This document shows, in pieces, positions 31,215 through 44,400 of a stretch of DNA of 64,000 nt. The notes beneath the pieces are model-generated. The model was given only the letters and a program-made list of their open reading frames with translations, ran no database searches and was not told where the DNA came from. The DNA comes from Strix aluco (lineage: Eukaryota > Chordata > Aves > Strigiformes > Strigidae): contig NC_133970.1 of the NCBI RefSeq assembly GCF_031877795.1, forward strand, positions 44,003,533-44,067,532, written 5' to 3'. The first letter of the stretch is position 1. Every line of letters starts with the position of its first letter. The position numbers and the translations under genes are program-made.

Positions 31215-34200
31215 ATGCCTCCTCAAGGACTAGAGGAAGTCTCTGCTCGGACCCAAAAGATAGTAACCTAGCAACATCATCAGCACCTGGTGCTTCTCAG
31301 TGTGGAGCCCCCCCTCATCTTTGCGCAAGTCCTTCTTTCTTATGTCCTCTAACTACAATAGTTTACATTCCCCCTATCACATGCACTGAAAGGCAACGTA
31401 GACAGCATATAGCCCTGTAAGGGGCCAGGGTAGTGGAATTTGTGGGCAACTGCATCAAAATTGCTCAGCTCATCAGTAGAAAAAACAGCTGGACAAGAAA
31501 GAGGAAGTTTGGGCTGATTCACGAACATCAACTCCTTTAGCATGAAGGCTAAGGGCTAGCCTAGCTGAATGCAATGCATAATGAAATGTACCTTCACTGT
31601 TGAAAGACTATGAAGAATATAATGGACAACATAGCTTCATGTAGATTGTGTATGAGACCATCCAAAGGGGACGCACAACTGGGAACTCATCACAATACTC
31701 CCTATCATTTGAGGAAGAAAAAAAATCAAAGAAGAAAATGAGACTAGAAAAGACAGGACAAATCATTATACTATCCTCACAGAAGAGAGATGTCAGTATG
31801 TGCTGAGGTACTTGTGAAGGATGCCAGAGACTTCAGTGGCAGTGGACAAAAGAGGAACATTTTATGAACTGTTTGGGCTAGTCGGCTGCACACATTTGAA
31901 AACACAAATGTGTCTGCCATGCAGCACGATTAGGGAAAACTCACTAGGCATTCCTGATCTTCATCTGTCTTCTTGGGGCTATAAGCAGCATTTACAAGCT
32001 GTGTTTTAACTCTGCTTAAATGGTTGATGATTTCAACAGCCGAACTACTAGAGTGTGAACTCAGCACTGTGCACTATGTAGAAATTTGGAACCGTTGTGT
32101 CTAAAACCAGCTGAAGTGTTGCACTTTCATTCTTGAAACCAGCTGCTAAAATTGTCTGGTATAGGGGAAAACCACAAAAATAATGACAGGGTGTGATGGT
32201 AAGGTCTAATATTATTGATATGTTCTTGCACATAGAAAAATGAGACTATTAAAAAAGAAAGGAACTTTGTATTTAAACTGCAAGAGGATTGTATGCCAGA
32301 TCAACTCACAAAAGTTGATTTTAACCCTGGTCTGTTTGACACAACCATTTTATAACTGCATGGGGGTACTTGACACTGACATGTCATTCTTGTTCTCCTG
32401 CCTTAGGATATCATTTATAGCACTATTGCCTATTATTTGCTGTGTGCACTTTATTGACATTTGAATCTTGAACTAACTTGCACTTGCACTGGTAACTTAT
32501 CAGCTTTGGATTTTCACGTTTACCATGCACAAAGTCTGATCTGCTGCCTTTCGTGTGTGTATTGCTGATTATTTCCAAGACAAATTCACATTTGCGATTG
32601 TTTAGAGGAAAAGCACTGTCCAAAGACAAAGCACAAGAATTTAGATGAATTTTGGAGCTGTTACATAACATAAAGCCACAAACTACCTCTCCAGCACCAC
32701 TTCTTTTTGTGTGAGCCCAACTATTTACAGTGGCTTGAGTGCTATTTAAAAGACCATAGAAAGCATACTTGAAGAGCATGTGCTTTCTGGTGTTTAGACC
32801 CATGACAGGTGAATTCTTGATTTAGTTCTCTCTATATCCTCTTCCTCTTCTTGTTTCCATCTGTGCTCTAATGCATAGAATTCCTGGTCTACAAAGCAAA
32901 ACAAGTAACCTGCAATGCAGCAGTAGGAAGAAACCAGTGAGTGTTCATGCCATGTCAGGTTGTGGTAGGATCAAGTCCAGGCATGAATGGCTGCATACGT
33001 ATCATTTGTTAAAACAATGCTGCTTCTCAGGATTATTTGCTGATTTCCAGTTTAGAAAGTTGCACTGCTGCTCATTTAGGCTTTCAAGCAAAAATTAAGT
33101 TTATAGGTAATATTTAGAAAATGGTTACTCAAATTGGCTCACTACATTTCTATAATGACTATTGCATATATGTAATAACTATTTTTTAAGCTATTATTAA
33201 GCCATTAAGCCATTTTAAGCCATTATTTTGTTCCATCTGGCCACTTTCTACAAAATCGTTCTATTTGTACTGGCTAATGAAAATAAATGATGGCAATATT
33301 CTCCCAGGTCAAAAGCAAACCTCATACAATGCCCACTGTGTTCACTGTGAATTAATAGGGCTCTCCTGCTGCAACAACAGGTCCACAAAGCTGAGGTGTT
33401 GTAGCTAATGCCAGTCATCATCCAGGGCATCTCCAGTAAAAGGAGGATGGGTTTAGGGTGAAAGAGATTAGAAGTCTCATTATAATGTCTTTGGTTTATG
33501 TGAGTTTGAATGATTTTTAAATAAAGGTAGCAGGTTTTAGTATTATGATGCTGGACAAGACTAAAATCTCTTGACTTCAAAGAATTATTAGTTTCATAGC
33601 TCAAGCATTTCATGCCAAATGTTTGCCAGGATTTTTATCTTAGTCCAACTATTTACAGTGCCTCTAATGGACTGTAGCAAGACATCCCCAGGGGATTATA
33701 TTACTATTTGGCTTTATACTTCTTTCAGTACTTCCAATAAATCATGAGCTTCTTCAGATGTATCAGAGTGTATTCCATTAGCTCAACTGCAAATGACAAA
33801 TGATGAATAACACACATTGCTGACTTTTTCCCCCCCAAAATTCCTATCTAGCTCTCCAGTGACTCCAACCGTTGCATTTAGTCTATTTTTGCAGATGTCC
33901 TGCACAATGACTGTGAATGTCTCAGATTTCATATATGAAGATCATTCTCGTTCAGTGCTATACATACGTATGCACTGTATTTGGCTCATTTACTGTAAGT
34001 GTGAATGTAGAGGTTCTTCCTTCCCACTTAAATGTACAGAAATATATGGAAATAATGGAAATAATTATTTACTGTTCTGTTGAACTTAGTCACCAAAGTA
34101 ATCATCCAAGTAAGCACCTAGCAAGCCTACTTTGTGTAGTCTGTGCTGAAGAGCATGACTTCACTCTTGGTATCCAAGATAACTAAAGCTAGTGCAAATA

Positions 34201-34489
34201 TGCCTTTAAAAGCTGCAATTGCACATTCCAAAAAAGTTACAATCTATATTTGTGGTAGCTATAAATGAAATTTTTTGCTCACACTCCATATTAAAAGAGC
34301 ATAAGTGGAGGAGATGCTTGCATTTTGGGAGGACTGGCTGGAACAACAGGAGACAAATAAATTAACAGAATCAAAGAGAGGAGTTATTCTCTTGCACTCA
34401 ACACTGGCTATGATGCAAAAATGAGTTATTAAGCCAGTTAGACTGCCCCAGTCCAAATACCAGTTTCATCATCCTGTGCTGGCTTTGGT
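31215..34489. other. No gene recognised (3.3 kb)
   Basis: AT-rich, low-repeat sequence; this is one of the two longest stretches without an identified retroelement. ORFs at 32423-32803, 33248-33613 and 33817-34186 show no domain, and I see no splice-flanked exon pattern I would defend. The part next to 31215 may include decayed ERV sequence. Confidence 0.45.
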
Positions 34490-36030
34490 CTTTCTGGGCA
34501 CTGTTTACATAATTTATGAATTAGTGCAACAAAGCCCTGGAAGCAAGGACAGATAGCCTGGGAGGAATACAGAGAAACTGTCCAAGCAGCCAGGGATAAG
34601 GTTAGGAAGGCCAGAGCCCTGATGATAGAATTAAATCTGGCCAGGGACATCAAGGGCAACAGGAAAAGCTTCTATAGGTATGTTGGTGATAAAAGGAAGA
34701 CTAGGGAAAATGTGGGCCCTCTCTGGAACGAAACGGGAGACCTGGTTACCCAGGATATGGAGAAGGCTGAGGTACTCAATGACTTTTTTGCCTCAGTCTT
34801 CACTGGCAAGGGCTCCAGCCACACCGCCCAAGTCGCAGAAGGCAAAGGCAGGGACTGGGAGAATGAAGAACTGCCCACCGTAGGAGAAGGTCAGGTTGGA
34901 GACCATCTAAGGAACCTGAAGGGGCACAAGTCCATGGGACCTGATGAGATGCATCCGCAGGTCCTGAGGGAACTGGCAGATGAAGTGACTAAGCCACTAT
35001 CCATCATATTTGAGAAGTCGTGTCAGTCTGGTGAAGTTCCCACTGACTGGAAAAGGGGAAACATAAGCCCCATTTTTAAAAAGGGAAAAAAGGAAGACCC
35101 AGGGAACTACAGGTCAGTCTCACCTCTGTGCCTGGCAAGATTATGGAGTGGATCCTCCTGGAAACTATGCTAGGGCACATGGAAAATAAGGAGGTGATTG
35201 GTGAGAGCCAACATGGCTTCACTAAGGGCAAATCGTGCATGACAAATTTGGTAGTCTTCTATGATGGGGTTACAGCATTGGTGGATAAGGGAAGAGCAAC
35301 TGACATCATCTACCTAGACTTGTGCAAAGCATTTGACACTGTCCCACACGACATCCTTGTCTCTAAATTGGAGAGACATGGATTAAACAGGTGACCACTT
35401 GGTGGATAAGGAATAGGCTGGATGGTCACACTCAAAGAGTTGTAGTCAACAGTTCGATATCCAAGTGGAGACCAGTGACGAGTGGTGTTCCTCAGGGGTT
35501 GCATTGGGACCAGTGCTGTTTAACATCTTTGTTGGAGACATGGACAGTGGGATTGAGCTCACCCTCAGCAAGTTTTCCAATGACACCGAGCTGTGTGGTG
35601 CAGTCGACACGCTGGAGGGAAGCAATGTGCCATCCAGAGGGACCTGGACAGGCTTGAGCGGTGGGACCATGCAAACTTCATGAAGTTCAACAAGGCCAAG
35701 TGCAAGGTCCTGAACATGGGTCGAGGCAATCCCAAGCACAAATCCAGTCTGGGCCATGAGTGGGTTGGGAGCCACCCTGCAGAGAAGGATTTAGGAGTAT
35801 TAGTGGATGGAAAATTGACTATAAGCCAGCAACATGTGCTCGGAGCCCAGAAAGCTAACCGTGTCCGGGGCTGTCGAGGGAGGGGCTTCTCCCCCTCTAC
35901 TCCACTCTTGTGAGACCCCACCTGGAGTACTGTGTCCAGCTCTGGGGCCCCCAACGTAAGAAGGACATGGACCTGCTCAAGTGAGTCCAGAGGAGGTTTA
36001 TGAGGATGATTAGGGGACTGGAGCACCTCC
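34490..36030 (+). repeat. CR1 LINE, RT segment (5' part)
   Basis: Reverse-transcriptase ORF of a CR1 retrotransposon, broken into frames 34622-35173, 35128-35394, 35391-35657 and 35593-35913. Landmarks: [44 protein letters not shown] and TSGVPQG. The catalytic box, normally F-A-D-D, reads FSND at 35573-35584, so one catalytic Asp is lost as well as the frame. Interrupted at 36031 by a solo LTR. Confidence 0.93.
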
Positions 36031-36968
36031 TGTCATGTCCCACTCAGACGAGGGAGACAAGTGACTTAGAGTCTTAAATCCCCATCAGAGTGGATAATGG
36101 TGAGAGAAGTCTCAAAGTCCAGACATAAACATTTATTAATTTCTCACAGCGTATTATTTGGATACATGATAATTTACTAAGTATATAACAAATTATGACA
36201 AGCGATATGATATGCCTTGTGTTACTTAATGGTAACAAGGAAAAAGGGGAAAAAAGAAAAGAAGAGAGATAGAGATAGAGATAGAGATAGAGATAGAGAT
36301 AGAGATAGAGATGGGGATAGAAATATAGATCACCAGTCCGGGTTCTTGTGTTGGTCCCGTCGATGAGGTTTCAAGGATGCATCTGACTTCTTCAGTTCTT
36401 CACTTGCTGTTATTCTTGCCCTTCCTCAATTTATACACACTTTCCTTGGGTCCGTCCCCCAGGTCGACCTACATATCTATGTATCACATGTATGGGGAGG
36501 AGTAAGGCACTTCATGGGATGATGTAACTAGCATGATCTTGTTAATCTTCATTAGCATATGCAGGGGTGTCAACTTTAATATACATTTCATGGATAATGA
36601 AGCAAAGGTCATTCACCAGACAGATGGCCCTTGAAACTTTACAAGATGCCCCAGAGCAGAACTGTCCTGTCTCCACAGGGCTCCCTCCTCCAGCTGCATC
36701 CTGTGCTATCCAGGCAGCCTTATCAGCTCCTTAAGCACAAAACCTGTACTATCCAGACTCCACATTATCCACCCCATGACTACAGTTTCATCTTAGGGTA
36801 CTTGTGAGTGTTTGAGACATTTCTTGGAAAGGCTCGGAGGGCCCCCATCATCCCCTCCCCCCCCCCCCCCCCCATCTTTACCAAGTCTCGTCTCTTGCCG
36901 TTGTTTATGGTTCCCTCAAACTGCTTCTCTCAGTCTTTGTTTTAGGGAGTTACAAGTCGTCTCTTACA
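36031..36968 (-). mobile_element. Solo LTR inserted in CR1 (938 bp)
   Basis: CR1 sequence breaks at 36030 and resumes at 36969 without loss. On the minus strand the insert starts TGTAAGAGACGAC and ends GGGACATGACA. The flanks CCTCC (36026-36030) and CCTCT (36969-36973) fit a 5-bp duplication with one change. It contains an (AGAGAT)n run and a long C-run (36857-36873). I do not recognise the family. Confidence 0.75.
36264..36312 (+). repeat. (AGAGAT)n microsatellite
   Basis: About eight perfect hexamers AGAGAT/GATAGA inside the solo LTR, followed by slightly degenerate units. Confidence 0.95.
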
Positions 36969-37229
36969 CCTCTCTCATGAGGACAGGCTGAGAGAGTTGG
37001 GGTTGTTCAGCCTGGAGAAGAGAAAGCTCCAGGGAGACCTTATAGCGGCCTTCCAGTGCTTAAAGGGGGGTACAGGAAAGCTGGGGAGGGACTCGTCATC
37101 AGGGAGTGTAGGGATAGGACAAGGGGTAACGGTTTTAAACTGAAAGAGGGTAGATTTAGATTAGATATAAGGAAGAAATTCTTTACTGTGAGGGTGGTGA
37201 GGCACTGAGGTTGCCCAGAAAAGTTGTGG
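36969..37229 (+). repeat. CR1 LINE, middle segment
   Basis: CR1 3' ORF end resuming after the first LTR (GAGGACAGGCTGAGAGAGTT, 36979-36998, then TTCAGCCTGGAGAAGAG). It is interrupted again at 37230 inside the conserved GAGGTTGCCCAGA...GCCCCCTCCCTGGA block. Confidence 0.92.
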
Positions 37230-37865
37230 TGTTACCATAAAAGCCGTCAGAGGAACTCTCTAAGACTCGTTTTGGAGTTTTAGAAAGCAGGCATTCTTTA
37301 TTGCAGCGCTGGGCGCACACGTGAATAGCTTCGCAAAGGTGAGCGCGTCCCCATATCTATAAGCGGCAGCTAATATACAGTGAGTTTATACATATTCATA
37401 ACTTTTCCGAGAAATAAGTTACATATGCATTAGATTTCCTGGAACTAATTACAATATCTGCATCCTAATTATGCATGCGCTTTCTTAATGGGTGGTGGTC
37501 TCGAGGGGTCCCTGGTGGTCATTGGTAGTCTTCCTCACCGTGTCTGCTGGTTGACCTCAGTGCTCACGCATGCTCACAAAGGTCTGTTTAGGAGGTGTTG
37601 TGCAGCTGTGCTGTGTCTTGAGCTGGTTTGTTTTAATTTGTCCTGTCCTTGTTCCTGTTATCTTCAAGAATAGGCCCCAACTGTCTTATTACTGTCTTAT
37701 CTTCAAACCCCTTTCTTCTTCACAAAAGCACCAACCTTCAGCTGCACATTCCAGAAGCTACATTGACATTGACCTACTTCATTCTCAGTAAAAAAATTTT
37801 AGCAAAGATGAAAAGCAAGACAAAGAGGGAAAAAAAAAATTGTTAGCAAGACGTTTTGGCTTACA
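37230..37865 (-). mobile_element. Solo LTR, family E, inserted in CR1
   Basis: 636 bp. The minus strand starts TGTAAGCCAAAACG and ends ATGGTAACA, flanked by the 4-bp repeat GTGG (37226-37229 and 37866-37869), a duplication size usual for gammaretroviruses. It carries the GCGCCCAGCGCTG block (plus strand near 37305-37315) shared with ERV1, ERV2 and 30786-31201. A reverse-complement TATAAA-like and AATAAAG near 37290-37400 fit an LTR. Confidence 0.85.
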
Positions 37866-38020
37866 GTGGCTGCCCCCTCCCTGGAAGGGTTCAAGGCCAG
37901 GTTGGACGGGGCTTTGAGCAACCTGGGCTAGTGGAAGGTGTCCCTGCCCATGGCAGGGGAGTTGGAACTAGATGATCTTTAAGGTCCCTTCCAACCCAAA
38001 CCATTCTATGATCCTATGAA
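37866..38020 (+). repeat. CR1 LINE, 3' end
   Basis: The last CR1 segment, with the typical 3' tail GATGATCTTTAAGGTCCCTT (37971-37990) and the terminal ATTCTATGATCCTATGA repeat. The orientation is the same as 34490-37229. Confidence 0.93.
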
Positions 38021-40088
38021 AGCACATCTACATATTCTTCCAGCCATGCAACCCTGGGTGCCTTGGGAGCTGGCTTTGTAGACTCTGCTGTGGGAGAAAT
38101 CTCTCAGGTGAAATCAAGCTCCTTTCCCTGCAAGATCCTTGGCTGTTGTGTCATGTATGGAGTGGGCATAACACCTGTGAGTGACAGAGACACCCATCTG
38201 TCCCATCCTGGAAACTCTTATGAGCTGAATATCACACCAATTGTTCTCTATTTTAAAATAGGTAATTCTAAAATATCACCTAAGAACTGAACACACATCA
38301 GAAAAAAACGCATGAAATAACTCATAGGCATTCTCCAATCTTTCATTACCTGGTTCAGTAGGTATCACTAAAACCTACCTCTGCTTGCTGAGGAGTGACT
38401 TGTAGCACTACCTTTGCAGTTCTCTTTGGGGAAGAGTAGAGGTACCTGTGAGGATAACTATTTGGAACAGTTTCTTCCGCACATGACCTTTTTTAACCAG
38501 AAAACTTCTGAATAGGGAATGATAATATGTGTTTCAGGAGAATAGACTTTAAAACATTTTTAAACAACAGGGTTCCTCAACTCCCCTTAGGTTTCTTATT
38601 TACAGTGTCATATTTAGTACTGAATTTAACCAGCTTTACCTGTAACAAATCTGCTGAGAGATCCTATGATGAAGAAAAATTTCCTTTCCAGCCAATCTCT
38701 TTAGGAGGCATGTTGAGGTGGTTTTCTCATATGTTGCAAATTTCCTGCCACCTGGAAGGCACCTGTCAGCAGTCAAGCCTGAGAAATTCCCAAAGTTTAA
38801 TCCTGAACAGGTCACTACACTGGCTGTTGTGTTCACTGCTCTGGCTGGCTGCCTTCTGCTGTGTTCTGTAGATTACAAAGGGTTACTCTGGAAAAAACAA
38901 AACAAAACAAAACACCTGATTGCTTTTTGCTAATTAAAAAGTACCTACCAAGCAAACTATAGCACTTGATTACCATCTTTTTCAGAAGAGGCTGCTCAAT
39001 AGCAGTTAATTCCCACAGTCAGTTTTGATATGAGCCAAGAGGAGAATGCAACTTGCCATAGTTTAGGAGAAGAGATTAAACTTAGTCTTTTGCCAAGAAA
39101 GGTTGGACCAGATGATTCTTGAGGTCCCTTCCAACCTGGTATTCTATGATTCTATGATATGATTTCTGGAAAGGTATAGAGGAAAGACTGGCCAAGGTCA
39201 TCTGAAGAAATTACCTCCACTAAGTAAGCCATATTTGAGGCAATTGATTTTAATGTGATCCCAACAGGAACTATTTAGAAGACCAGATAGTCACTCAGTA
39301 CAGCTTCATCTAAAGTATCAGTTTTGCTGAGCTCAGACCATGTTTAAAACAAATTTCCAATCTGTATTTTAACAGTGGACCTCAGAAGGGCACAGTCTAG
39401 GAATGTAGTTACAGCACAGGTAGTTCCTATCACTATTACCCAAGTCATGCTGTTAATATGATGGGATACCAATGTTTTGTGACTAGAGCCATCCTTAGAG
39501 CAGTTTCTACAGAGTAGATAAGATCAAAACAAAGGCTCATTGACCCTCTTGTATTTAAGGATTCCATTATCTTTATTATAGAAATCCCTGAATGCAGCTT
39601 ACTTCCCATTACATATTTAAGCCCAGTTGTCTCTGACAATCTAATTCTCTCAAGATCTGAAAGCAATCTTTCTCTATGCTTATTAATTTTACATGGCACT
39701 TTGAGACAAGTTAATAACAGGATCCAACTCATCCAGTGTCCCACTGTTGGGGAACCAAAATGCACAGATGAGAAACCTAGTGCTAATGGTGATGCTATTC
39801 AGATAAAGCTGGTTTTAATCCAGCTGTGCCAGAAAGCTAAACAGCCTGCTACTCCTGATCCCTCCAATTTTGATCTGCTCTGTGGAAGATAGTAAACAAT
39901 CCCACAAGCATCACCAATTTATAACTTAATTTTCCTTCCAATTACTACATAAATTATGTTATTGTAATTTATATCTGAGGTTCATATGCTACCACACGGA
40001 TATTATCTGAACAGTGGAGACATAGATTGATTAGCCAGAATATATTGCACAGCAGCAGCCATTCTCCCTTCTTGGGAAGTTATGAGGC
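38021..40088. other. No gene recognised, apart from a CR1 tail
   Basis: Two kilobases of non-coding sequence with only short ORFs (38527-38871, 39445-39765) lacking domains. The one repeat I can name is the CR1 tail at 39093-39162. Confidence 0.5.
39093..39162 (+). repeat. CR1 3' tail fragment
   Basis: GGTTGGACCAGATGATTCTT (39101-39120), then GAGGTCCCTTCCAACC and two ATTCTATG-type terminal units: a 5'-truncated CR1 of about 70 bp. Confidence 0.88.
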
Positions 40089-41462
40089 TGTATTGGGTTT
40101 GCATGGGAAGGTTTTGGTAGCAGGGGGATACAGGGGTGGCTTCTGTGAGAAGATGCCAGAAGCTTCCCCCGTGTCCGATAGAGTCAGTGCCAGCTGGCTT
40201 CAGGACGGACCTGCCACTGACCAAGGATGAGCCCATCAGCAATGGTGGGAGCGCCTCTGGGATAACATATTTCAGAAGGGGGGGAGAAAAAAAAACTGTG
40301 CAACAGCAGTTGCAGCCAGAAGAGTGAGAATATGTGAGAGAAACAACTCTGCAGACCCCAAGGTCAGTGAAGAAGGAGGGGGAGGAGGTGCTCCAGGTGC
40401 CAGAGCAGAGATTCCCCTGCAGCCCCTGGTGCAGCCCATGGTGAGGCAGCCGTGCCCCTGCAGCCCAGGGAGGGTAACGGTGGAGCAGATCTCCACCTGC
40501 AGCCCGGGGAGGGTAACGGTGGAGCAGATCTCCACCTGCAGCCCGGGGAGGGTAACGGTGGAGCAGATCTCCACCTGCAGCCCGGGGAGGGTAACGGTGG
40601 AGCAGATCTCCACCTGCAGCCCGGGGAGGGTAACGGTGGAGCAGATCTCCACCTGCAGCCCGGGGAGGGTAACGGTGGAGCAGATCTCCACCTGCAGCCC
40701 GGGGAGGGTAACGGTGGAGCAGATCTCCACCTGCAGCCCGGGGAGGGTAACGGTGGAGCAGATCTCCACCTGCAGCCCAGGAAGGTTAATGGTGGAGCAG
40801 ATCTCCACCTGCAGCCCATAGAGGACCCCACGCCAGAGCAGGTGGGTGCCTGAAGGAGGCTGTGACCCCATGGAGAGCCCGCGCTGGAGCAGGCTCCTGG
40901 CAGGACCTGTGACCCTGTGGGGGACCCACGCTGGAGCAGTTTGTTCCTGAAGGACTGCACCCCATCAAAGGGACCCACGCTGGAGCAGTTTGTGAAGAGC
41001 TGCAGCCCGTGGGAAGGACCCATGTTGCAAAGTTCATGGAGGACTGTCTCCCGTGAGAGGGACCCCACGCTGGAGGAGGGGAAGAGTGTGAGGAGTCCTC
41101 CCCCTGAGGAAGAAGGAGTGGCAGAGACAACGTGTGATGAACTGACCACAGTCCCCATTCCCCATCCCCCTGTACCGCTTGGGGAGAGGAGGTAGAGAAA
41201 TCAGGAGTAAAGTTAAGCCTGGGAAGAAGGGAGGGATGGGGGGAAGGTGTTTTAAGATTTGGTTTTATTTCTCATTATCTTATTCTGATTTGATTGGTAA
41301 TAAATGAAACTCATTTCCCCAAGTCAACTCTGTTTTGCACGTGATTGTAATTGCTGAATGATCTCTCCCTGTCCTTATCTCGATCCATGAGCCTTTCATT
41401 ATATTTTTCTCCCCCCCGTCCAGCTGAGGAGGGGGAGTGATAGCCAGGGTCAACCCACCACA
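40089..41462 (+). mobile_element. Family D solo LTR, complete, with expanded minisatellite
   Basis: It starts TGTATTGGGTTTGC and ends CCCACCACA, with near-matching flanks GAGGC (40084-40088) and CAGGC (41463-41467). AATAAA-type signals lie near 41301. It is the plus-strand counterpart of 54516-55659. Long open frames on both strands (for example 40272-40871 minus, 40324-40821 plus, 40364-41158 minus) result from a 39-bp tandem repeat whose length is a multiple of three, not from genes. Confidence 0.85.
40458..40808 (+). repeat. 39-bp minisatellite, nine units, inside LTR
   Basis: Nine head-to-tail 39-bp units, each containing GAGCAGATCTCCACCTGCAG. Most are identical; the first and last units differ slightly (CCAGGGAGG, CCAGGAAGGTTAATG). 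The same unit occurs about three times in the LTR at 54516-55659 and once in the copies at 27613-29555, so its number varies between LTR copies. Confidence 0.96.
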
Positions 41463-44400
41463 CAGGCTCAGGAAGAAAAGGAGTTGCCAAGGAAATGCCA
41501 TATAGTTTTGAATGGAGGGATTCTTTCTGCGCCGATTCTCATGCCTATGCTGAAGACATGGGCTCACGTTGGGTCTTTAGATACTAGCATAATATAAACA
41601 TTTACCCTTATCCAATAACTTCAATTCAGGAATTATTAATTATCACAGAAAGGCACAAAACAGCTCACAATGAGTGATTTATTCAGGTAACATAGCCACT
41701 GCTGTATTTATGATTAGTCTAATAAAAACAATAGGTTTCTCTTCATTATTTGCAGTTCTGAAGTAAGTACTCACCATTCATAAAAGTGCAGCCTTGTTTA
41801 AAGACTGAATTTGTTGCACAGGTTTTGCTTTTTGTTGCCACCTGAGTCACATGCTGTGGGTCCCTCTTGGGGTAACATTTTACCTAAGAATAGCACCCTA
41901 AACTGAGAAAGCCATCTCTCTCTGGGACTGATGCAGAGGGAAGGCAGGATGGAGGGAAAACAGTCTTTGGAAGGAAAAATTGGATAAATAAGCTTATGGA
42001 GCTTCAGGATATTGAATTAAAATGTTCTGCAGAAGAAACCATATTAGATCCACGTGCACGAACTGCAGACTTTCGGGAATCTGGTGCCTTTGCAATGGCT
42101 GTGTAGGTTATTTCGCAGACTACGTGCTCTCACCTAACATTTGCACCAAGGAATTCTTCGTGCACATACATGTGAAATTGTAACTGGAAATATTGCAGCT
42201 GAGCTCCTGCCTGGCGTGTTGAAAAGATAGAGCTGCCACTGTCGTGGGCTGACACCTGTGTTCATCCTGCTCTGTGCTGTACCATACCAACCTGCAAGCC
42301 TGGAGGGGTCTGCGGATCCCCACACCACATTCTCTGTCACCGTTCCCCTGCCACCATTGGCACAGGCGAGGGAGGGGAGCACACTTGCAAGCCTGCCATT
42401 ATCATCCCTCGCCTGCAGCTCACATCTCTGGACTGAGGTTTTTGAAGAAGGTTACTTTGCTCCCCACTCTGCATGGCAACTGACATGGCAACTGACTCCC
42501 CTGAGCCTTCTGATGCACACTGGAAATTAGGAAGCTTCTAGGAGGTTTGCAGAAGGAATTTGCTCAAAATAAGAAAGGAATCGTGAGACACTGCACCCCC
42601 AACTGAGGGGAAAGCAGTCAATCATCTACTTCTAGCAGACTACTTATTTTCTGCTGACCCCAGCTGTAATGACCACACCACAGCTCAGAAGACAGCAAGG
42701 ACATCCCTGGTCACCCCCACAAACAGTGTGAGTCACCTCATTTTCTCTTTCACAGGGATTTTCCAGCATCTTCCTGTCAGCACCTGGTTGAGCATTTTAC
42801 CCCAAAGCAACCTGGTCCCTTTTTCACTTTACTGTGAAAGCACAGCCCCGGAGTCTGACTGTGCAACACTCCCTGCCTTGTCTTTAAGGCTCCTCAGACA
42901 TACTGCACATTTTTTCACCTTACAGTCAACATAGTTTCATCCCACATAGTTCACTTGGGGCAGGAGGCTTTTCTCTGGCCAAAGTGGGCTGCTGGAATGC
43001 ACTGGGAAACCCTGCCGCCAGGGGACATTTTGTTCTGTGGGAAACAACAAGGAAACACAACAACAACAACAAACAACCGCAGAAAAAAATGTGCTGTCAC
43101 TAAACCTCATTCAAGAAAAAGGGAAGCCTGTGGTAGTGAGCCCTGATTGTACCTCTGAAAACACAGGCCTTACTGCCGCTGAGGGAATTTCCCCATGTCC
43201 CAGAGGCAGGGGTGCCAGCCCTACACGTGTCCTCCAGGAGCTGTTGCCTGAGGGAAAGAGTCCAAAATCTACACATGACCAGGCTGGTGAAACGAAGGTC
43301 GCCCAGCACAACAGCCTGAGTCAGGCAGACCTCTCTATTTGGCATTGCTATTTATCTTCTGAGGTTTAAAAAAACCCCAACAAACCTTCAGGGGGTTATG
43401 TCTCCTGGGCTCTTGGCTCCCCTGGATGAGGGTGGCAGCTGATGGCTGGGCTGGGCAGCTGGTGGCAGGCCAGGGGGGCTGCAGGTGAGCAGGCCAGGGG
43501 CCTTGGGTTGCACTGCTGCCCCCTAGCCCATCCCCGGGTTCTCCCTGACGGGGCTGCTTGCCTGCCCATGGGAAAGGCTCCAGCAATATCCAACAGAATA
43601 GCAGCACTCCTGTGTTTAACATCCCCATTCTCTGCTTGCACTGCTTTCCAGAGTGAGGATGTTATCCCAAGGACCACGGCTCAAGTCTAAAGTGTCACTG
43701 TACTCAGGCTACCAACCTGCTTTGCCATCTCGAGCATGGCAGGCAATCTTTGTGCCCCTGAGCTACCATATGATGCTGCACAGCTGTGCTGCACAGCTGC
43801 CACACTCCAGCCCAGAGCTGGCTGCCTCTCACTAGTGGCAGGGAAGGATCGCCTTTGATAGCACTTGCAAGAGCTTGAGTGAAAGGTATTAGCACATAAC
43901 AATGCTACAGTGTGCTTCTGTCTACTGTTGTCTATAGGAAAGTCAGAAGCCTATTAAAATTTGTAATAATTAAGAATAAAGTTACCTACAAAAAGGTAGG
44001 TTTCTCTTGGGAGGAATTTTAACAAAAGCAAGAGTTTGGTGATTGCAGCCAGTATACAAAAAACTGGAACAGTTGCTCCATATGGGGATTTATTTCAGGA
44101 AATAAAAACCAGGGAAAAACTAGAATGCCTTTATGCACTATCACACATAGGTAAAATTACATGTTCTGAAATGGGTTGTGGTTTCCATATTGCAATTGGA
44201 AAAGCTTTTAGATATCAAACACATTATTTTGCAACATATTGACACCATCTGATGTATTAGATATAATACAGGGCTTCTTAGATGCCATTGAAGATTCAAG
44301 TGGTTTGAAGAACAGAAATGAAAAGCTTCACCTCAGGCAGAAGCCAGTATATCCCTTTCCAGAACAACAGATATATCTTTTAAATCCTCTATGGGATTTA

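Noticed and set aside
36264-36312. Possible regulatory GATA cluster
   Set aside because: Simple hexamer microsatellite inside a solo LTR; no evidence of function.
40458-40808. CRISPR-like array of regular repeats
   Set aside because: The units are contiguous, without unique spacers, in an LTR of a vertebrate genome.
40272-41158. Long repetitive ORFs on both strands (up to 264 codons)
   Set aside because: They lie wholly in a family D LTR and owe their length to a 39-bp repeat that is a multiple of three and open in several frames.
42240-43900. Candidate host exons in slightly GC-richer sequence
   Set aside because: ORFs are short and overlap on both strands, with no domain and no defensible splice-site pairs.
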